64,000 nt of DNA. Origin: Mycobacterium sp. ITM-2016-00317. Lineage in GTDB: Bacteria; Actinomycetota; Actinomycetes; Mycobacteriales; Mycobacteriaceae. The DNA lies in the NCBI RefSeq assembly GCF_002968295.1, contig NZ_CP134399.1, positions 4,526,001-4,590,000 on the forward strand. Reading direction: 5' to 3'. Positions 18,956-27,419 of this stretch are shown here, one piece after another (position 1 is the stretch's first letter; each line of letters opens with the position of its first letter). The position numbers and the translations under genes were made by a program. The notes beneath the pieces are model-generated. The model had not been told where the DNA came from. It worked only from the letters and a program-made list of their open reading frames with translations, and searched no databases.

Positions 18956-20221
18956 ATGACCACCATCGGAACGCCGCTGTCACCGCGCGCCACGAAAGTC
19001 ATGCTGCTCGGCTCTGGGGAGCTCGGCCGCGAAGTGCTGATCGCGCTGCAGCGCCTCGGCGTCGAGACCATCGCCGTCGACCGCTACGACAACGCGCCGG
19101 GCCAGCAGGTCGCCCACCATGCGCGAACGATCACCATGTCGGACCCCGACCAGTTGCGCGCGCTGATCGAGGCTGAGCGCCCGGATCTGGTGGTGCCGGA
19201 GATCGAGGCGATCGCGACGCCGGTGCTCGAGGAGCTCGAGGCCGAGGGCGTGGTGAAGGTGGTCCCGACGGCGCGCGCGGCCCGGCTGACCATGGACCGC
19301 GATGGGATCCGTCGCCTCGCGGCCGAAACCCTCGGTCTGCCTACCAGCCCGTACCGGTTCTGCGATTCGCTGGCCGAGCTCGAGGCGGCCATCGAGATCG
19401 TCGGCATCGGGTATCCGTGCGTGGTCAAACCGGTGATGAGCAGCTCCGGCAAGGGCCAGTCGAAGATCGACGGACCCGACGATGTCGCCCCGGCCTGGGA
19501 GTACGCGATGGCGGGCGGCCGGGTCAGCCAAACCCGGGTCATCGTCGAGGGCTTCATCGATTTCGACTACGAGATCACGCTGCTGACCGTGCGGGCCCGC
19601 GGCGCCTCCGGCGAGGTGGAGACGCAGTTCTGCGAACCCATCGGGCACCGGCAGGTCAGCGGCGACTACGTGGAGAGCTGGCAGCCGCACCCGATGCCGG
19701 CCGCCGCGCTGGAACGCGCCCAACAGATCGCCGCTGCGGTCACCGGGAATCTCGGCGGGCAGGGCATCTTCGGCGTGGAGCTGTTCGTCAAGGGTGACCA
19801 GGTCTGGTTCAGCGAGGTCAGCCCACGCCCGCACGACACCGGCATGGTGACGATGGTGACGCAGTGGCAGAACGAGTTCGAGTTGCACGCCCGGGCGATC
19901 CTGGGCCTGCCGGTGGACACCACGCTGAGGTCCCCGGGCGCCAGCGCGGTGATCTACGGCGGCGTGGACGCCGAGGGCGTGGTGTTCGACGGCGTCGACG
20001 CCGCCCTGCAGGTGCCGCACACCGACATCCGGCTGTTCGGCAAGCCGGAGAGTTTTGTGACCCGCCGGATGGGAGTGGCGCTGGCCTACGACGACAACGT
20101 CGACAGCGCCCGGCGCCATGCCCTCGAGGCGGCGGCCGGGTCACGCCGCGGGTCCCCTGACCGCTCGGTTCTGCCGCGACAGTGCGCTCAGATCGCGAAT
20201 CTCGCAGAAGTCAGGCGCTGA
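18956..20221 (+). CDS. purT: formate-dependent phosphoribosylglycinamide formyltransferase 2
   Basis: ATP-grasp enzyme making formyl-GAR from GAR, formate and ATP in purine synthesis. Seen: [47 protein letters not shown] (ATP loop), [22 protein letters not shown] and the C-terminal LFGKPE. As read the protein is 421 residues and ends with an odd Arg-rich tail running through a palindromic repeat. If one C is missing at about 20137 (GCGGCCGGG), the end becomes AAARVTPRVP with stop at 20158-20160, giving about 401 residues, closer to the usual 392-400. I consider the shorter end more likely. Absent from this position in M. tuberculosis as I recall it. Confidence 0.88.
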   Translation: MTTIGTPLSPRATKVMLLGSGELGREVLIALQRLGVETIAVDRYDNAPGQQVAHHARTITMSDPDQLRALIEAERPDLVVPEIEAIATPVLEELEAEGVVKVVPTARAARLTMDRDGIRRLAAETLGLPTSPYRFCDSLAELEAAIEIVGIGYPCVVKPVMSSSGKGQSKIDGPDDVAPAWEYAMAGGRVSQTRVIVEGFIDFDYEITLLTVRARGASGEVETQFCEPIGHRQVSGDYVESWQPHPMPAAALERAQQIAAAVTGNLGGQGIFGVELFVKGDQVWFSEVSPRPHDTGMVTMVTQWQNEFELHARAILGLPVDTTLRSPGASAVIYGGVDAEGVVFDGVDAALQVPHTDIRLFGKPESFVTRRMGVALAYDDNVDSARRHALEAAAGSRRGSPDRSVLPRQCAQIANLAEVRR

Positions 20222-21064
20222 GCGCACTCTCGCGGCGTAGGCGCGCGCCACACGCCTGAGGATGTCGCTGGTGGTATTCGATTTCACGACGCGGATCCGC
20301 GTCCATTCGATCTCGTCGAGGTCCTCGGCGCGCTGAATGTCGTGCGCGAACTGCACCGGGTCGACGCGGTGCTGGTCGCCGTCATACTCGACCGCCAGCT
20401 TCAGGTCCTCCCAACCCATGTCGAGGTAGTAGCGCCGTCGGCCGTCGGCGCTGGTCACCGGGATTTGGGTGGACGGGCGCGGGAACCCGGCGCGGATCAG
20501 CAGGAGGCGCAGCCACGTCTCGCGCGGGGACTGTGCCCCCGGATCGTGAAGGCCCAGCGCCTCTACGAGCTGGCGCATCCCGCGCTTCCCGGAATGGCGG
20601 TCCTGCGCCCAGCGCAGCAGCTCCACGGCGTCGAAAACCGCCGCGTGGCCCAGCGCGTCGAGCCTCTGGACCGCGACGTCGAGCGAACCTCGGCGGCCCA
20701 GGTCGAACGCGGTGCGCGGCACGCTGGTCACCGGCAGCCCGTGCCGGCGGGTGATCTCGTCGGGGTGCAGGTCCTGCTTGAGGGATCGGATGCCCCGCGG
20801 CGCGCGGCTGTTCGACCAGACCAGTTCGATCGGCTGCGAGTCCTCGACGTAGCGCGCCCCGTGCAGCGCCGATGCCGTGAGACCGGCCAGCACGCCGCCG
20901 CGCCGTGACCAGAGCCAGGCGGCTGTGGCCCGGTGCTGCATGCTCAGCTCGATGCCGGGGCGGGTGTACACATCGGGATAGAGCGCGACGTACCTGGTGC
21001 GCAGCAGGTGCTTGCGGACGAGCCCGCCCGACACCGCTTCGCTTCCGATGAAGGGCATCTGCAT
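20141..21064 (-). CDS. DUF559 (PD-(D/E)XK-like) protein with AbiEi-like N-terminus
   Basis: 307 residues from ATG 21064. N-terminal part ([20 protein letters not shown], then [15 protein letters not shown]) looks like the AbiEi-type winged-helix antitoxin/regulator; the C-terminal third ([21 protein letters not shown], then [11 protein letters not shown]) is the DUF559 nuclease-like core with D..E-Y-D-G and a following hydrophobic strand, as in Vsr-like endonucleases. Such orphan genes are frequent in mycobacteria; no partner gene is adjacent. The last 30 codons lie inside a palindromic repeat, and a second copy of that repeat stands 67 bp before the start, so the gene is framed by direct copies. 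Function unknown. Confidence 0.8.
   Translation of the reverse strand: MQMPFIGSEAVSGGLVRKHLLRTRYVALYPDVYTRPGIELSMQHRATAAWLWSRRGGVLAGLTASALHGARYVEDSQPIELVWSNSRAPRGIRSLKQDLHPDEITRRHGLPVTSVPRTAFDLGRRGSLDVAVQRLDALGHAAVFDAVELLRWAQDRHSGKRGMRQLVEALGLHDPGAQSPRETWLRLLLIRAGFPRPSTQIPVTSADGRRRYYLDMGWEDLKLAVEYDGDQHRVDPVQFAHDIQRAEDLDEIEWTRIRVVKSNTTSDILRRVARAYAARVRSAPDFCEIRDLSALSRQNRAVRGPAA
20176..20233. repeat. 58-bp palindromic repeat, left copy
   Basis: Arms GCGACAGTGCGCTCAG (20176-20191) and CTGAGCGCACTCTCGC (20218-20233) pair at 15 of 16 positions around a 26-nt loop. Direct copy of the element at 21131; only the arms are conserved between copies. It overlaps the 3' end of the DUF559 gene and, as read, of purT. 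Confidence 0.75.
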
Positions 21065-21130
21065 GTGTAGAGAATGGCGGGCCGCCGGCGTGCCGCGCAG
21101 CCTCGAGGTCTGCGCTCTGTGCATAACTCC

Positions 21131-21188
21131 GCGACAGTGCGCCCAGAGCGCCGATCCGCCGGAAGGCACGCGCTGAGCGCACTCTCGC
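21131..21188. repeat. 58-bp palindromic repeat, right copy
   Basis: Arms GCGACAGTGCGCCCAG (21131-21146) and CTGAGCGCACTCTCGC (21173-21188) pair at 14 of 16 positions. Same length and orientation as the left copy, 955 bp away, bracketing the DUF559 gene. Loop sequences differ. Confidence 0.75.
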
Positions 21189-21208
21189 ACCCGTCACGCG
21201 CGCACGAA

Positions 21209-21238
21209 AAAGGGCGCCCACGTTCGTGGACGCCCTTT
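21209..21238 (-). terminator. intrinsic terminator of the Bax-inhibitor gene
   Basis: Read on the minus strand, AAAGGGCGTCCACG pairs with CGTGGGCGCCCTTT with one mismatch (14-bp stem) and ends in CCCTTTTTCG, a U-run. It lies 15 bp after the stop of the upstream gene at 21253. Confidence 0.75.
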
Positions 21239-21252
21239 CTCTGGCCGAACTG

Positions 21253-22104
21253 CTAGTCGTTGTTGAAGTAGCTGAGCAGGCGCAGGATCTCCAGGTACAG
21301 CCAGACCAGGGTGACGGTCAGGCCGAGGGCGATGCCCCACGCAGCCTTCTCCGGGGCGCCGGCGCGGACCATCTGGTCGGCGGCGTCGAAGTCGATCAGG
21401 AAGCTGAACGCGGCCAGGCCGATGCACAGCAGCGAGAAGCCGATGGCCAGGGCGCCACCGTCACGCAGGCCCAGGCCCGCACCGCCACCGACACCGAACA
21501 GGCCCAGCACCAGGTTCATCAGCATCAGGGCGACGACGCCGAACAGCGCGGCGACCATCATGCGGGTGAACTTCGGGGTGACGCGGATGGCGCCGGTCTT
21601 GTAGACGACGAGCATGCCGAAGAACACGCCGAGCGTGCCGACGATCGCCTGCGCGATCATGCCCACGCCACCGACGGACGCGATGTTGGCGATGATGAAC
21701 GACACCGCACCGAGGAACAGGCCCTCCAGCGCCGCGTAGCTCAGCACGATCGCCGGGTTGTCCTGCTTGCGGCCGAACGTCGCGACGAGCACGAGGGCGA
21801 GGCCGCCGAGCGCACCCACCAGGGTGAACGGCATGGCCAGGCTGAGGTTGCCGCTGACCAGGAAGTAGGACACCACCGCGACGGCCGTCAGCACGCCGAG
21901 CGTCATGCCGGTCTTCATCACGACATCATCGATGGTCAGCGCACGCGAGACACCCGCCTGCTGCCGGTCCGGGTACTGCGTGACGTACGGATCGGCGTGT
22001 ACTGCCTGCGTACCGTAGCCGGCGGCTCCGGTACCGAATTGCGCGTAGCCGCCCTGCTGCCCCTTGGGCAACGTGCGGAACACCGGGTTGCTGCTTTCGC
22101 GCAC
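21253..22104 (-). CDS. Bax inhibitor-1/YccA family membrane protein
   Basis: 283 residues from GTG 22104, which has AAGGAC upstream. After a soluble Gly/Gln/Tyr-rich N-terminus of about 60 residues come seven membrane helices (first around VVMKTGMTLGVLTAVAVVSYF). The region FTLVGALGGLALVLVATFGRK and the ending DFDAADQMVRAGAPEKAAW followed by LVWLYLEILRLLSYF is the typical UPF0005/YbhL-type pattern; the Asp pair corresponds to the pH-sensitive di-aspartyl site of the family's calcium-leak channels. Counterpart of Rv1072. An intrinsic terminator follows. Role in bacteria is not firmly known. Confidence 0.9.
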   Translation of the reverse strand: MRESSNPVFRTLPKGQQGGYAQFGTGAAGYGTQAVHADPYVTQYPDRQQAGVSRALTIDDVVMKTGMTLGVLTAVAVVSYFLVSGNLSLAMPFTLVGALGGLALVLVATFGRKQDNPAIVLSYAALEGLFLGAVSFIIANIASVGGVGMIAQAIVGTLGVFFGMLVVYKTGAIRVTPKFTRMMVAALFGVVALMLMNLVLGLFGVGGGAGLGLRDGGALAIGFSLLCIGLAAFSFLIDFDAADQMVRAGAPEKAAWGIALGLTVTLVWLYLEILRLLSYFNND

Positions 22105-22276
22105 CGTCGGGTCCTTCCTGTCTCTATGTGTCGTAATGCCTCGACCTGTGAGGATCACACGGTCAACGTTCGAGGTTCCCGGACAGTTCCCGGCGGCGAT
22201 CGTCAAGATCAACCGGTCACTTCCCAGTTCCTTCACAGGAACCTTACCCGGGCTGGGCCCGACCCGGGAGACGATC

Positions 22277-22282
22277 TAGATT
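22277..22282 (+). promoter_or_regulatory. -10 box of leaderless echA9-echA8 operon
   Basis: TAGATT, then 7 nt, then GTG 22290. This spacing argues for GTG 22290 as the start instead of the upstream in-frame TTG 22281, which overlaps the box. Confidence 0.55.
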
Positions 22283-22289
22283 GCTATCC

Positions 22290-23333
22290 GTGGACGAAAA
22301 CAAGGATGTCCTAGTAACTGCGGCCGGCGGCATCGGCCGCATCACGCTCAACCGGCCCAAAGCGATCAATTCGCTGACCCACCCGATGGTGGACACGATC
22401 GCGCGAACGCTGACGGCCTGGGAGTCCGACGACGCGGTCGACGCCGTCGTGGTCTCCGGCGCCGGCGACCGCGGCCTGTGCGCGGGCGGCGACGTGGTGG
22501 CGATCTACCACGACGCGAAGACCGGTGGCACCGGGTCCCGCCGGTTCTGGCACGACGAATACCTGCTCAACGCCTATATCGGCCGCTACCCGAAGCCCTA
22601 CGTCGCGCTGATGAACGGCATCACGATGGGCGGCGGGGTGGGGATCAGCGCGCATGGCAGCGTCCGCGTGGTCACCGAGACCACGAAGATGGCGATGCCC
22701 GAGGTCGGCATCGGGTTCATCCCCGACGTCGGCGGCACCTACATCCTGTCGCGCACCCCGGGCCTGCTCGGCGTGCACGCCGCGCTGACCGGCGCGCCGT
22801 TCTCCGGCGCCGACGCCATCGCGATGGGATTCGCCGACCACTTCGTCCCGCAGGATCGCCTGGGGGCGTTCGTCGACGCGATCGAGGCCGACGGAGTCGA
22901 CGCCGCAGTGGCCGCTTTCGCCGAGAAGCCGCCCGCGAGCGCATTGCTGGCCCAGCGGGAGTGGATCGACCGTTGCTACGCCCAGGAGACCGTCGCCGAC
23001 ATCGTCGCCGCGCTGCACGACCACGGCGGCGCGGCGGCCGAGGCGGCGGACCTGATCGCGTCGCGGTCCCCGGTCGCGGTCTCGGTCACGCTGGAAGCGG
23101 TGCGCCGCGCGGCGAAGCTGGACACACTGGAAGACGTGCTGCGCCAGGAGTTCCGGGTCTCGTGCGCGTCGCTGCGCTCGCACGACCTCGTCGAGGGCAT
23201 CCGGGCGTTGCTCATCGACAAGGACAAGAACCCGAAGTGGTCGCCCGCCTCACTGCCGGACGTGACCTCAGCCGACATCGACGCGTACTTCGTCTCCGCC
23301 GATCCCGACATCAATTTCGAGGAGCAGTCATGA
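22290..23333 (+). CDS. echA9: enoyl-CoA hydratase/3-hydroxyisobutyryl-CoA hydrolase family (EchA9-type)
   Basis: 347 residues from GTG 22290. Crotonase fold of the longer hydrolase subtype: [14 protein letters not shown] for the first oxyanion loop, [14 protein letters not shown] for the second, and the catalytic-region Glu/Asp in [21 protein letters not shown], then a C-terminal hydrolase-type extension ([26 protein letters not shown]). Such enzymes hydrolyse 3-hydroxyisobutyryl-CoA in valine breakdown. It overlaps echA8 by ATGA, so both are one operon from a leaderless promoter. Counterpart of Rv1071c. Confidence 0.92.
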   Translation: MDENKDVLVTAAGGIGRITLNRPKAINSLTHPMVDTIARTLTAWESDDAVDAVVVSGAGDRGLCAGGDVVAIYHDAKTGGTGSRRFWHDEYLLNAYIGRYPKPYVALMNGITMGGGVGISAHGSVRVVTETTKMAMPEVGIGFIPDVGGTYILSRTPGLLGVHAALTGAPFSGADAIAMGFADHFVPQDRLGAFVDAIEADGVDAAVAAFAEKPPASALLAQREWIDRCYAQETVADIVAALHDHGGAAAEAADLIASRSPVAVSVTLEAVRRAAKLDTLEDVLRQEFRVSCASLRSHDLVEGIRALLIDKDKNPKWSPASLPDVTSADIDAYFVSADPDINFEEQS

Positions 23334-24103
23334 CCTTTGAGACCATCATCGTCGAGCGCGACGACCGGGTCGCCACCATCACGCTGAACCGGCCGAAGGC
23401 GCTCAACGCGCTCAACAGCCAGGTCATGCACGAAGTCACCACCGCCGCAGCCGAACTCGACGCGGACCCGGGCGTCGGGGCCATCATCGTCACCGGCAAC
23501 GAGAAGGCGTTCGCCGCCGGCGCCGACATCAAGGAGATGGCCGGCCTGTCGTTCGCCGACGTCTTCTCCTCGGACTTCTTCGCCGCGTGGGGCAAGTTCG
23601 CCGCGACACGCACCCCGACGATCGCCGCGGTCGCCGGCTACGCGCTGGGCGGCGGCTGCGAGCTGGCGATGATGTGCGACATCCTGATCGCCGCCGACAC
23701 CGCGAAGTTCGGTCAGCCCGAGATCAAGCTCGGCGTGCTGCCCGGCATGGGCGGATCGCAGCGGCTGACCCGCGCCATCGGCAAGGCCAAGGCGATGGAC
23801 CTGATCCTGACCGGCCGCAACATGGGCGCCGAGGAGGCCGAGCGCGCCGGGCTGGTGTCCCGTGTGGTACCGGCCGACACGTTGCTGGAAGAGGCCCGGT
23901 CGGTCGCGGGCACCGTCGCGGGCATGTCGCTGTCGGCGTCCCGGATGGCAAAGGAGGCCGTCGATCGCGCGTTCGAGACCACGCTGACCGAGGGCCTGCT
24001 CTACGAGCGCAGGCTGTTCCACTCGGCGTTCGCCACCGACGACCAGACCGAGGGTATGAACGCGTTCACCGAGAAGCGGTCGCCGAACTTCACGCATCGC
24101 TAG
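23330..24103 (+). CDS. echA8: enoyl-CoA hydratase
   Basis: 257 residues, the standard size. Hydrates trans-2-enoyl-CoA in beta-oxidation. Crotonase blocks: [23 protein letters not shown] (oxyanion hole), [15 protein letters not shown] and [19 protein letters not shown] with the two catalytic glutamates, and a C-terminal helix with [13 protein letters not shown] 23330 overlaps the echA9 stop (ATGA) with GGAG upstream. Counterpart of Rv1070c. Its TAG stop forms the first three bases of the -10 box of the next gene. Confidence 0.96.
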   Translation: MTFETIIVERDDRVATITLNRPKALNALNSQVMHEVTTAAAELDADPGVGAIIVTGNEKAFAAGADIKEMAGLSFADVFSSDFFAAWGKFAATRTPTIAAVAGYALGGGCELAMMCDILIAADTAKFGQPEIKLGVLPGMGGSQRLTRAIGKAKAMDLILTGRNMGAEEAERAGLVSRVVPADTLLEEARSVAGTVAGMSLSASRMAKEAVDRAFETTLTEGLLYERRLFHSAFATDDQTEGMNAFTEKRSPNFTHR

Positions 24104-24106
24104 AGT
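24101..24106 (+). promoter_or_regulatory. -10 box fused with the echA8 stop codon
   Basis: TAGAGT: its TAG is the echA8 stop, and 6 nt later comes GTG 24113 of the next gene. The downstream gene would thus be leaderless although it abuts the operon. Confidence 0.5.
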
Positions 24107-24112
24107 TCATGC

Positions 24113-25825
24113 GTGACCGATACCGGTGAAGCCCCCGCCGCGGTGACCGGCGAGGCGCCGGCGCGCGAGGAATCGACCCCGCCTCGACCCGCATGGTGGG
24201 TTCGCCACTACACCTTCACCGGCACCGCGATCGGTTTCATCTTCGTGTGGTTCTCGCTCACGCCGTCGCTGCTCCCGCGTGGCCCGCTGTTCCAGGGCCT
24301 GGTCAGCGGCGGCGCGGGCGCGATCGGCTACGGGCTCGGGGTCTTCGCGGTATGGCTGGTGCGGTTCATGCGATCCAAGGACAGCAGCCCGCCGGCGCCC
24401 CGGCGGGCCTGGGCGGCGCTCGTCGTGATCGCGGTGATCGGGATGGTCGTGATGGTCGTCCAGTTCCACGACTGGCAGGACGACGTCCGCGACCTGATGG
24501 GCGTTCCGCGCCTGACCTTCTGGGATTACCCTCTGGCAGCGGCGCTTTCGGTGGTGATCCTGTTCGTGCTCGTCGAGATCGGGCAGCAGGTCGGCATATT
24601 CACGCGGTTCCTGGACCGCCAGGTCCGGCGGGTGGCCCCGCCGCGGGTGGCGGCGGTCGTGGTGGTCGCGCTGTTGCTGGCGTTGACGGTGGCACTGCTC
24701 AACGGCGTGGTGGTGCGGGTCGCGATGAGCACGATCAACAAGACGTTCGCCGCGGTCAACGACGAGGCCGATCCCGACTTCGCCGCGCCCACAACGGATC
24801 TGCGCTCCGGCGGACCGCAGTCGCTGGTGAGCTGGGAGTCGCTCGGCCACCAGGGCAGGATCTTCGTCGCCGGCGGCCCGTCGGTCGAGGAGCTCACCGA
24901 GTTCAACGGGTCTGCCGCGACCGAACCGATCCGCGCGTACGCCGGACTGAACTCGGCCGAGGGCATCAAGGAGACCGCGGCGCTGGCCGCCCGCGAGCTG
25001 CAGCGCACCGGCGGCCTGGACCGTGCCGTCGTCGCGGTGGCCACCACCACCGGCACCGGCTGGATCAACGAGGCCGAAGCCTCTGCGCTGGAGTACATGT
25101 ACAACGGCGACACCGCGATCGTGTCGATGCAGTATTCGTTCCTGCCCAGCTGGCTGTCGTTCCTGGTGGACAAGGAGAACGCCCGTCAGGCGAGCCAGGC
25201 GCTGTTCGAGGCTGTCGACGCGCTGATCCGGGAGATGCCCGAGGCGCTGCGCCCGAAACTGGTGGTGTTCGGTGAGAGCCTCGGCTCGTTCGGCGGGGAG
25301 GCCCCGTTCCTGGCGCTGAACAATCTGATCGCGCGCACCGACGGCGCCCTGTTCAGCGGTCCCACGTTCAACAACACGATCTGGACCGACCTGACCCGCA
25401 ACCGCGATCCCGGCTCGCCGATGTGGCTGCCGGTCTATGACAAGGGCGCCAACGTCCGGTTCGTGTCGCAGGCCCGGGACCTGCAGCGCCCCCACGATCC
25501 GTGGGAGCAGCCCAGGGTGGTCTATCTGCAGCACGCCTCGGATCCGATCGCGTGGTGGAACACCGATCTGCTGTTCACCCGGCCGGACTGGCTTCGCGAA
25601 CCGCGCGGATACGACGTGTCACCGAACATGGAGTGGATCCCGGTGGTGACCTTCCTCCAGGTCAGCGCCGACATGGCGGTGGCGATCGACGTCCCCGACG
25701 GCCACGGGCACGTCTACGTCCGCGACGTCGCCGACGCGTGGGCGTCGATCCTGTTGCCGCCGGGCTGGACGCAAGCCAAGACCGAGAAGCTGCGGGGCAT
25801 GCTCCGCAGCGACGAGAACACCTAG
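24113..25825 (+). CDS. membrane-anchored alpha/beta hydrolase (Rv1069c-type)
   Basis: 570 residues, GTG start. N-terminal third has four or five membrane helices (first FTGTAIGFIFVWFSLTPSLLP, a motif typical of the Abhydrolase_9 N-terminal domain); the C-terminal 360 residues are an alpha/beta hydrolase with VAVATTTGTGWINEAEA, nucleophile elbow VFGESLGSFGGEA (Ser about residue 387), LQHASDPIAWWNTDL for the acid and a terminal GHGHVY for the histidine. The active site probably faces a lipid phase. Lies right after echA8 with its own leaderless promoter. The stop TAG shares CTAG with the convergent rhodanese gene. Confidence 0.9.
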   Translation: MTDTGEAPAAVTGEAPAREESTPPRPAWWVRHYTFTGTAIGFIFVWFSLTPSLLPRGPLFQGLVSGGAGAIGYGLGVFAVWLVRFMRSKDSSPPAPRRAWAALVVIAVIGMVVMVVQFHDWQDDVRDLMGVPRLTFWDYPLAAALSVVILFVLVEIGQQVGIFTRFLDRQVRRVAPPRVAAVVVVALLLALTVALLNGVVVRVAMSTINKTFAAVNDEADPDFAAPTTDLRSGGPQSLVSWESLGHQGRIFVAGGPSVEELTEFNGSAATEPIRAYAGLNSAEGIKETAALAARELQRTGGLDRAVVAVATTTGTGWINEAEASALEYMYNGDTAIVSMQYSFLPSWLSFLVDKENARQASQALFEAVDALIREMPEALRPKLVVFGESLGSFGGEAPFLALNNLIARTDGALFSGPTFNNTIWTDLTRNRDPGSPMWLPVYDKGANVRFVSQARDLQRPHDPWEQPRVVYLQHASDPIAWWNTDLLFTRPDWLREPRGYDVSPNMEWIPVVTFLQVSADMAVAIDVPDGHGHVYVRDVADAWASILLPPGWTQAKTEKLRGMLRSDENT

Positions 25826-26190
25826 ACCAGAACACCTTTGAGCGCGTGGTAGCCGCCGATGACGTCGGTGGCGCGGTGCAGACCGAGTTCCTTGAGCGAG
25901 GCCGCGGCCAGGCTGGAGGTGTAGCCCTCCGAGCACAGCACCACCCACTCCACGTCGTCGTCGACCGCCTGCGGGATCCGGGCGTCGCTGGTGGGGTCGC
26001 ACCGCCACTCCAGCACGTTTCGCTCGATCACCAGGGCCTGCGGCACCTCGCCCTCGGCGGCGCGCTGCGCGGCGGGCCGGATGTCGACCAGCACGGCGCC
26101 CCGGGCCAGTGCCGCGGGCACCTCGTCGGCCGGTAGCCGGGTCAGCGTGGCCCGCGCGTCGGCGAGTACGGCGTCGATTCGGCTGCCCAT
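25822..26190 (-). CDS. rhodanese-like sulfurtransferase
   Basis: 122 residues, a single rhodanese domain. LVDIRPAAQR is the first CDC25/rhodanese motif and WVVLCSEGYTSS holds the persulfide-forming Cys86 with a six-residue active-site loop, as in single-domain sulfurtransferases. ATG 26190 overlaps the cysteine dioxygenase stop (ATGA), so both are translated from one transcript. Together the pair suggests handling of sulfur released from cysteine: sulfinate from the dioxygenase and persulfide transfer by this enzyme. Counterpart of Rv1066. Convergent CTAG overlap with the preceding hydrolase. Confidence 0.9.
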   Translation of the reverse strand: MGSRIDAVLADARATLTRLPADEVPAALARGAVLVDIRPAAQRAAEGEVPQALVIERNVLEWRCDPTSDARIPQAVDDDVEWVVLCSEGYTSSLAAASLKELGLHRATDVIGGYHALKGVLV

Positions 26191-26711
26191 CAGTCGCTCT
26201 CCGGTTTGTCCGTCAGTTCGGTTCGGTTGCGGCGCAACGCGTTCTGCGCGGTGACCTCGTAGTAGGACATCGCGGTCAGCGGCGGCGAGTACGCGTGCAC
26301 GCTCAGCGTCGGCCCCGCGGCCGGGGTGCCGCCGCCGGTCACGCTGTCGCGCGCCCACACCACGTCGTGCACCCAGCCGAGCGGGAACGCCGCCTGGTCG
26401 CCGGCCTCCAGCCTGCGGTCGCGCAAAGCCTCACCGTCCCAGCGGGTTTCGGACAGTGCGCCGGAGACCACGGTGAGCGCGCCCAGCGAGCCGCCGTGGT
26501 CGTGGAGTTCGGTCGAGCGGTGCGGAACCCAGCTGATCAGCCAGACGTCGAGTTCGTCGGTGCCGTGCAGGCGGGTGAACCACCGCTCGGTGGTGGGCAA
26601 CCCGGTGGCGGGCAGCAGGTGGTCGTAGTCGCCGCCGAGGACATCGTCGGCGAAGCGGTCGGTGACGTGCAGCAGGTCGGCGGGACGCAGACGGGTGGGA
26701 GCCAGGATCAT
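26190..26711 (-). CDS. cysteine dioxygenase-type cupin
   Basis: 173 residues. Mononuclear non-haem iron enzyme that oxidises cysteine (or a related thiol such as 3-mercaptopropionate) to the sulfinate. Cupin motif 1 is HRSTELHDHGGSLG, with iron ligands His70 and His72; the third His is His115 in PLGWVHDVVW; VHAYSPPLTAMSYYE is the family's Tyr-containing end. ATG 26711 has GGAGAG upstream. The Cys adjacent to Tyr found in mammalian enzymes is absent, as in most bacterial ones. Forms an operon with the rhodanese. A tiny Cys-Cys ORF lies 48 bp upstream and probably regulates it. Confidence 0.9.
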   Translation of the reverse strand: MILAPTRLRPADLLHVTDRFADDVLGGDYDHLLPATGLPTTERWFTRLHGTDELDVWLISWVPHRSTELHDHGGSLGALTVVSGALSETRWDGEALRDRRLEAGDQAAFPLGWVHDVVWARDSVTGGGTPAAGPTLSVHAYSPPLTAMSYYEVTAQNALRRNRTELTDKPESD

Positions 26712-26759
26712 CGGAGCACTCTCCAGAGAAAGACAGACGGACGGATCAGGGGCAGGCGG

Positions 26760-26801
26760 CTAGGCCTGACAACACTCCTGGGTCCGGGTCACGTCGGTCA
26801 C
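26760..26801 (-). CDS. 13-codon leaderless ORF with tandem Cys codons, candidate cysteine attenuator
   Basis: Peptide VTDVTRTQECCQA, GTG 26801 to TAG 26760. Codons 10 and 11 are both TGT. A -10-like CAGACT (26814 to 26809) lies 7 nt before the GTG and no ribosome site precedes it, which is the leaderless pattern. The stop is 48 bp from the cysteine dioxygenase ATG. Leaderless polycysteine short ORFs upstream of sulfur genes are known in mycobacteria as cysteine-responsive attenuators; finding one before a cysteine-degrading enzyme fits that class but with a catabolic target. It is too short to prove by sequence alone. Confidence 0.6.
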   Translation of the reverse strand: MTDVTRTQECCQA

Positions 26802-26808
26802 GGCGGCA

Positions 26809-26814
26809 AGTCTG
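26809..26814 (-). promoter_or_regulatory. -10-like box for the Cys-Cys ORF and cysteine dioxygenase operon
   Basis: CAGACT on the minus strand, one mismatch from TANNNT, 7 nt before the GTG of the short ORF. Compare TAGACT six nt before GTG 16677. Confidence 0.4.
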
Positions 26815-26925
26815 GCACAGGCCGGCCGCCGGTCGCCAGCGTGGCGGCTTAACGTCACGGTGAATCTATCTCTGCGCAGGTCGGCGTCCAGGCGATTTCC
26901 TGGTGCCGCGGCGGGGGCGGTTGCA

Positions 26926-26931
26926 TAGATT
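26926..26931 (+). promoter_or_regulatory. -10 box of leaderless lpqV transcript
   Basis: TAGATT, then 6 nt (GGCCAG), then ATG 26938. Confidence 0.55.
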
Positions 26932-26937
26932 GGCCAG

Positions 26938-27381
26938 ATGGCCAGGAACTCCCTCCGCACCGTGGGCATCGCAGGCACCGTCGCGTCGGCTGTGGTGCTC
27001 GCATCCGCGTGCTCGTCGGGCACCGAGTCCCCCTCGGAACCGTCTGCCACGTCCCCGGCGACGACCGCGACCACCTCCGCGGCTCCGCCCACGGCCCCGG
27101 CAGGGGTCGGTGTCTCCCCCGGCGGCGTGACCACGGCGGTCAGCGCGCCGGCCGAATCCACCGAGGACGACTACTTCCAGGCGTGCCGGGCTGCGCGGAC
27201 GTGGATGGAACAGCAGGGCGGTGACCCACGGGCACAGGTCGAGCCGTACCTGGGCACCGTGCAGCACGCGGAGTCGGTGGGGCCGGGGACGTTCGACAAG
27301 CGGTGGTCGGAGCTGACGCCCGGCCAGCAGTCCGCGGTGATCGTCGCGGTCGAGGCGGCCGCCGACGCGCTCTGCGGCTGA
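26938..27381 (+). CDS. lpqV: lipoprotein LpqV
   Basis: 147 residues. Lipoprotein signal peptide ending in VLASAC (lipid-modified Cys25), followed by a Ser/Thr/Pro/Ala-rich linker (residues 26-72) and a compact C-terminal domain with DDYFQACRAARTWMEQQGG and two further cysteines (CRAARTW and the penultimate Cys) that may pair. Exported and anchored to the outer face of the membrane. Counterpart of Rv1064c. A TAGATT box 6 nt before the ATG indicates a leaderless transcript. Function unknown; the DUF732-like C-terminal domain is common among mycobacterial exported proteins. Confidence 0.88.
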   Translation: MARNSLRTVGIAGTVASAVVLASACSSGTESPSEPSATSPATTATTSAAPPTAPAGVGVSPGGVTTAVSAPAESTEDDYFQACRAARTWMEQQGGDPRAQVEPYLGTVQHAESVGPGTFDKRWSELTPGQQSAVIVAVEAAADALCG

Positions 27382-27419
27382 CCGCGCGACCGCGGGCGTC
27401 GCGGGCGCAGAATGTCTGC

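Noticed and set aside
16572..18983. Minus-strand open frame of about 800 codons opposite the SGNH esterase and thiolase genes
   Set aside because: It is a GC-skew shadow: no ribosome site, His/Arg/Gly-rich nonsense composition, and the plus strand holds two motif-complete enzymes.
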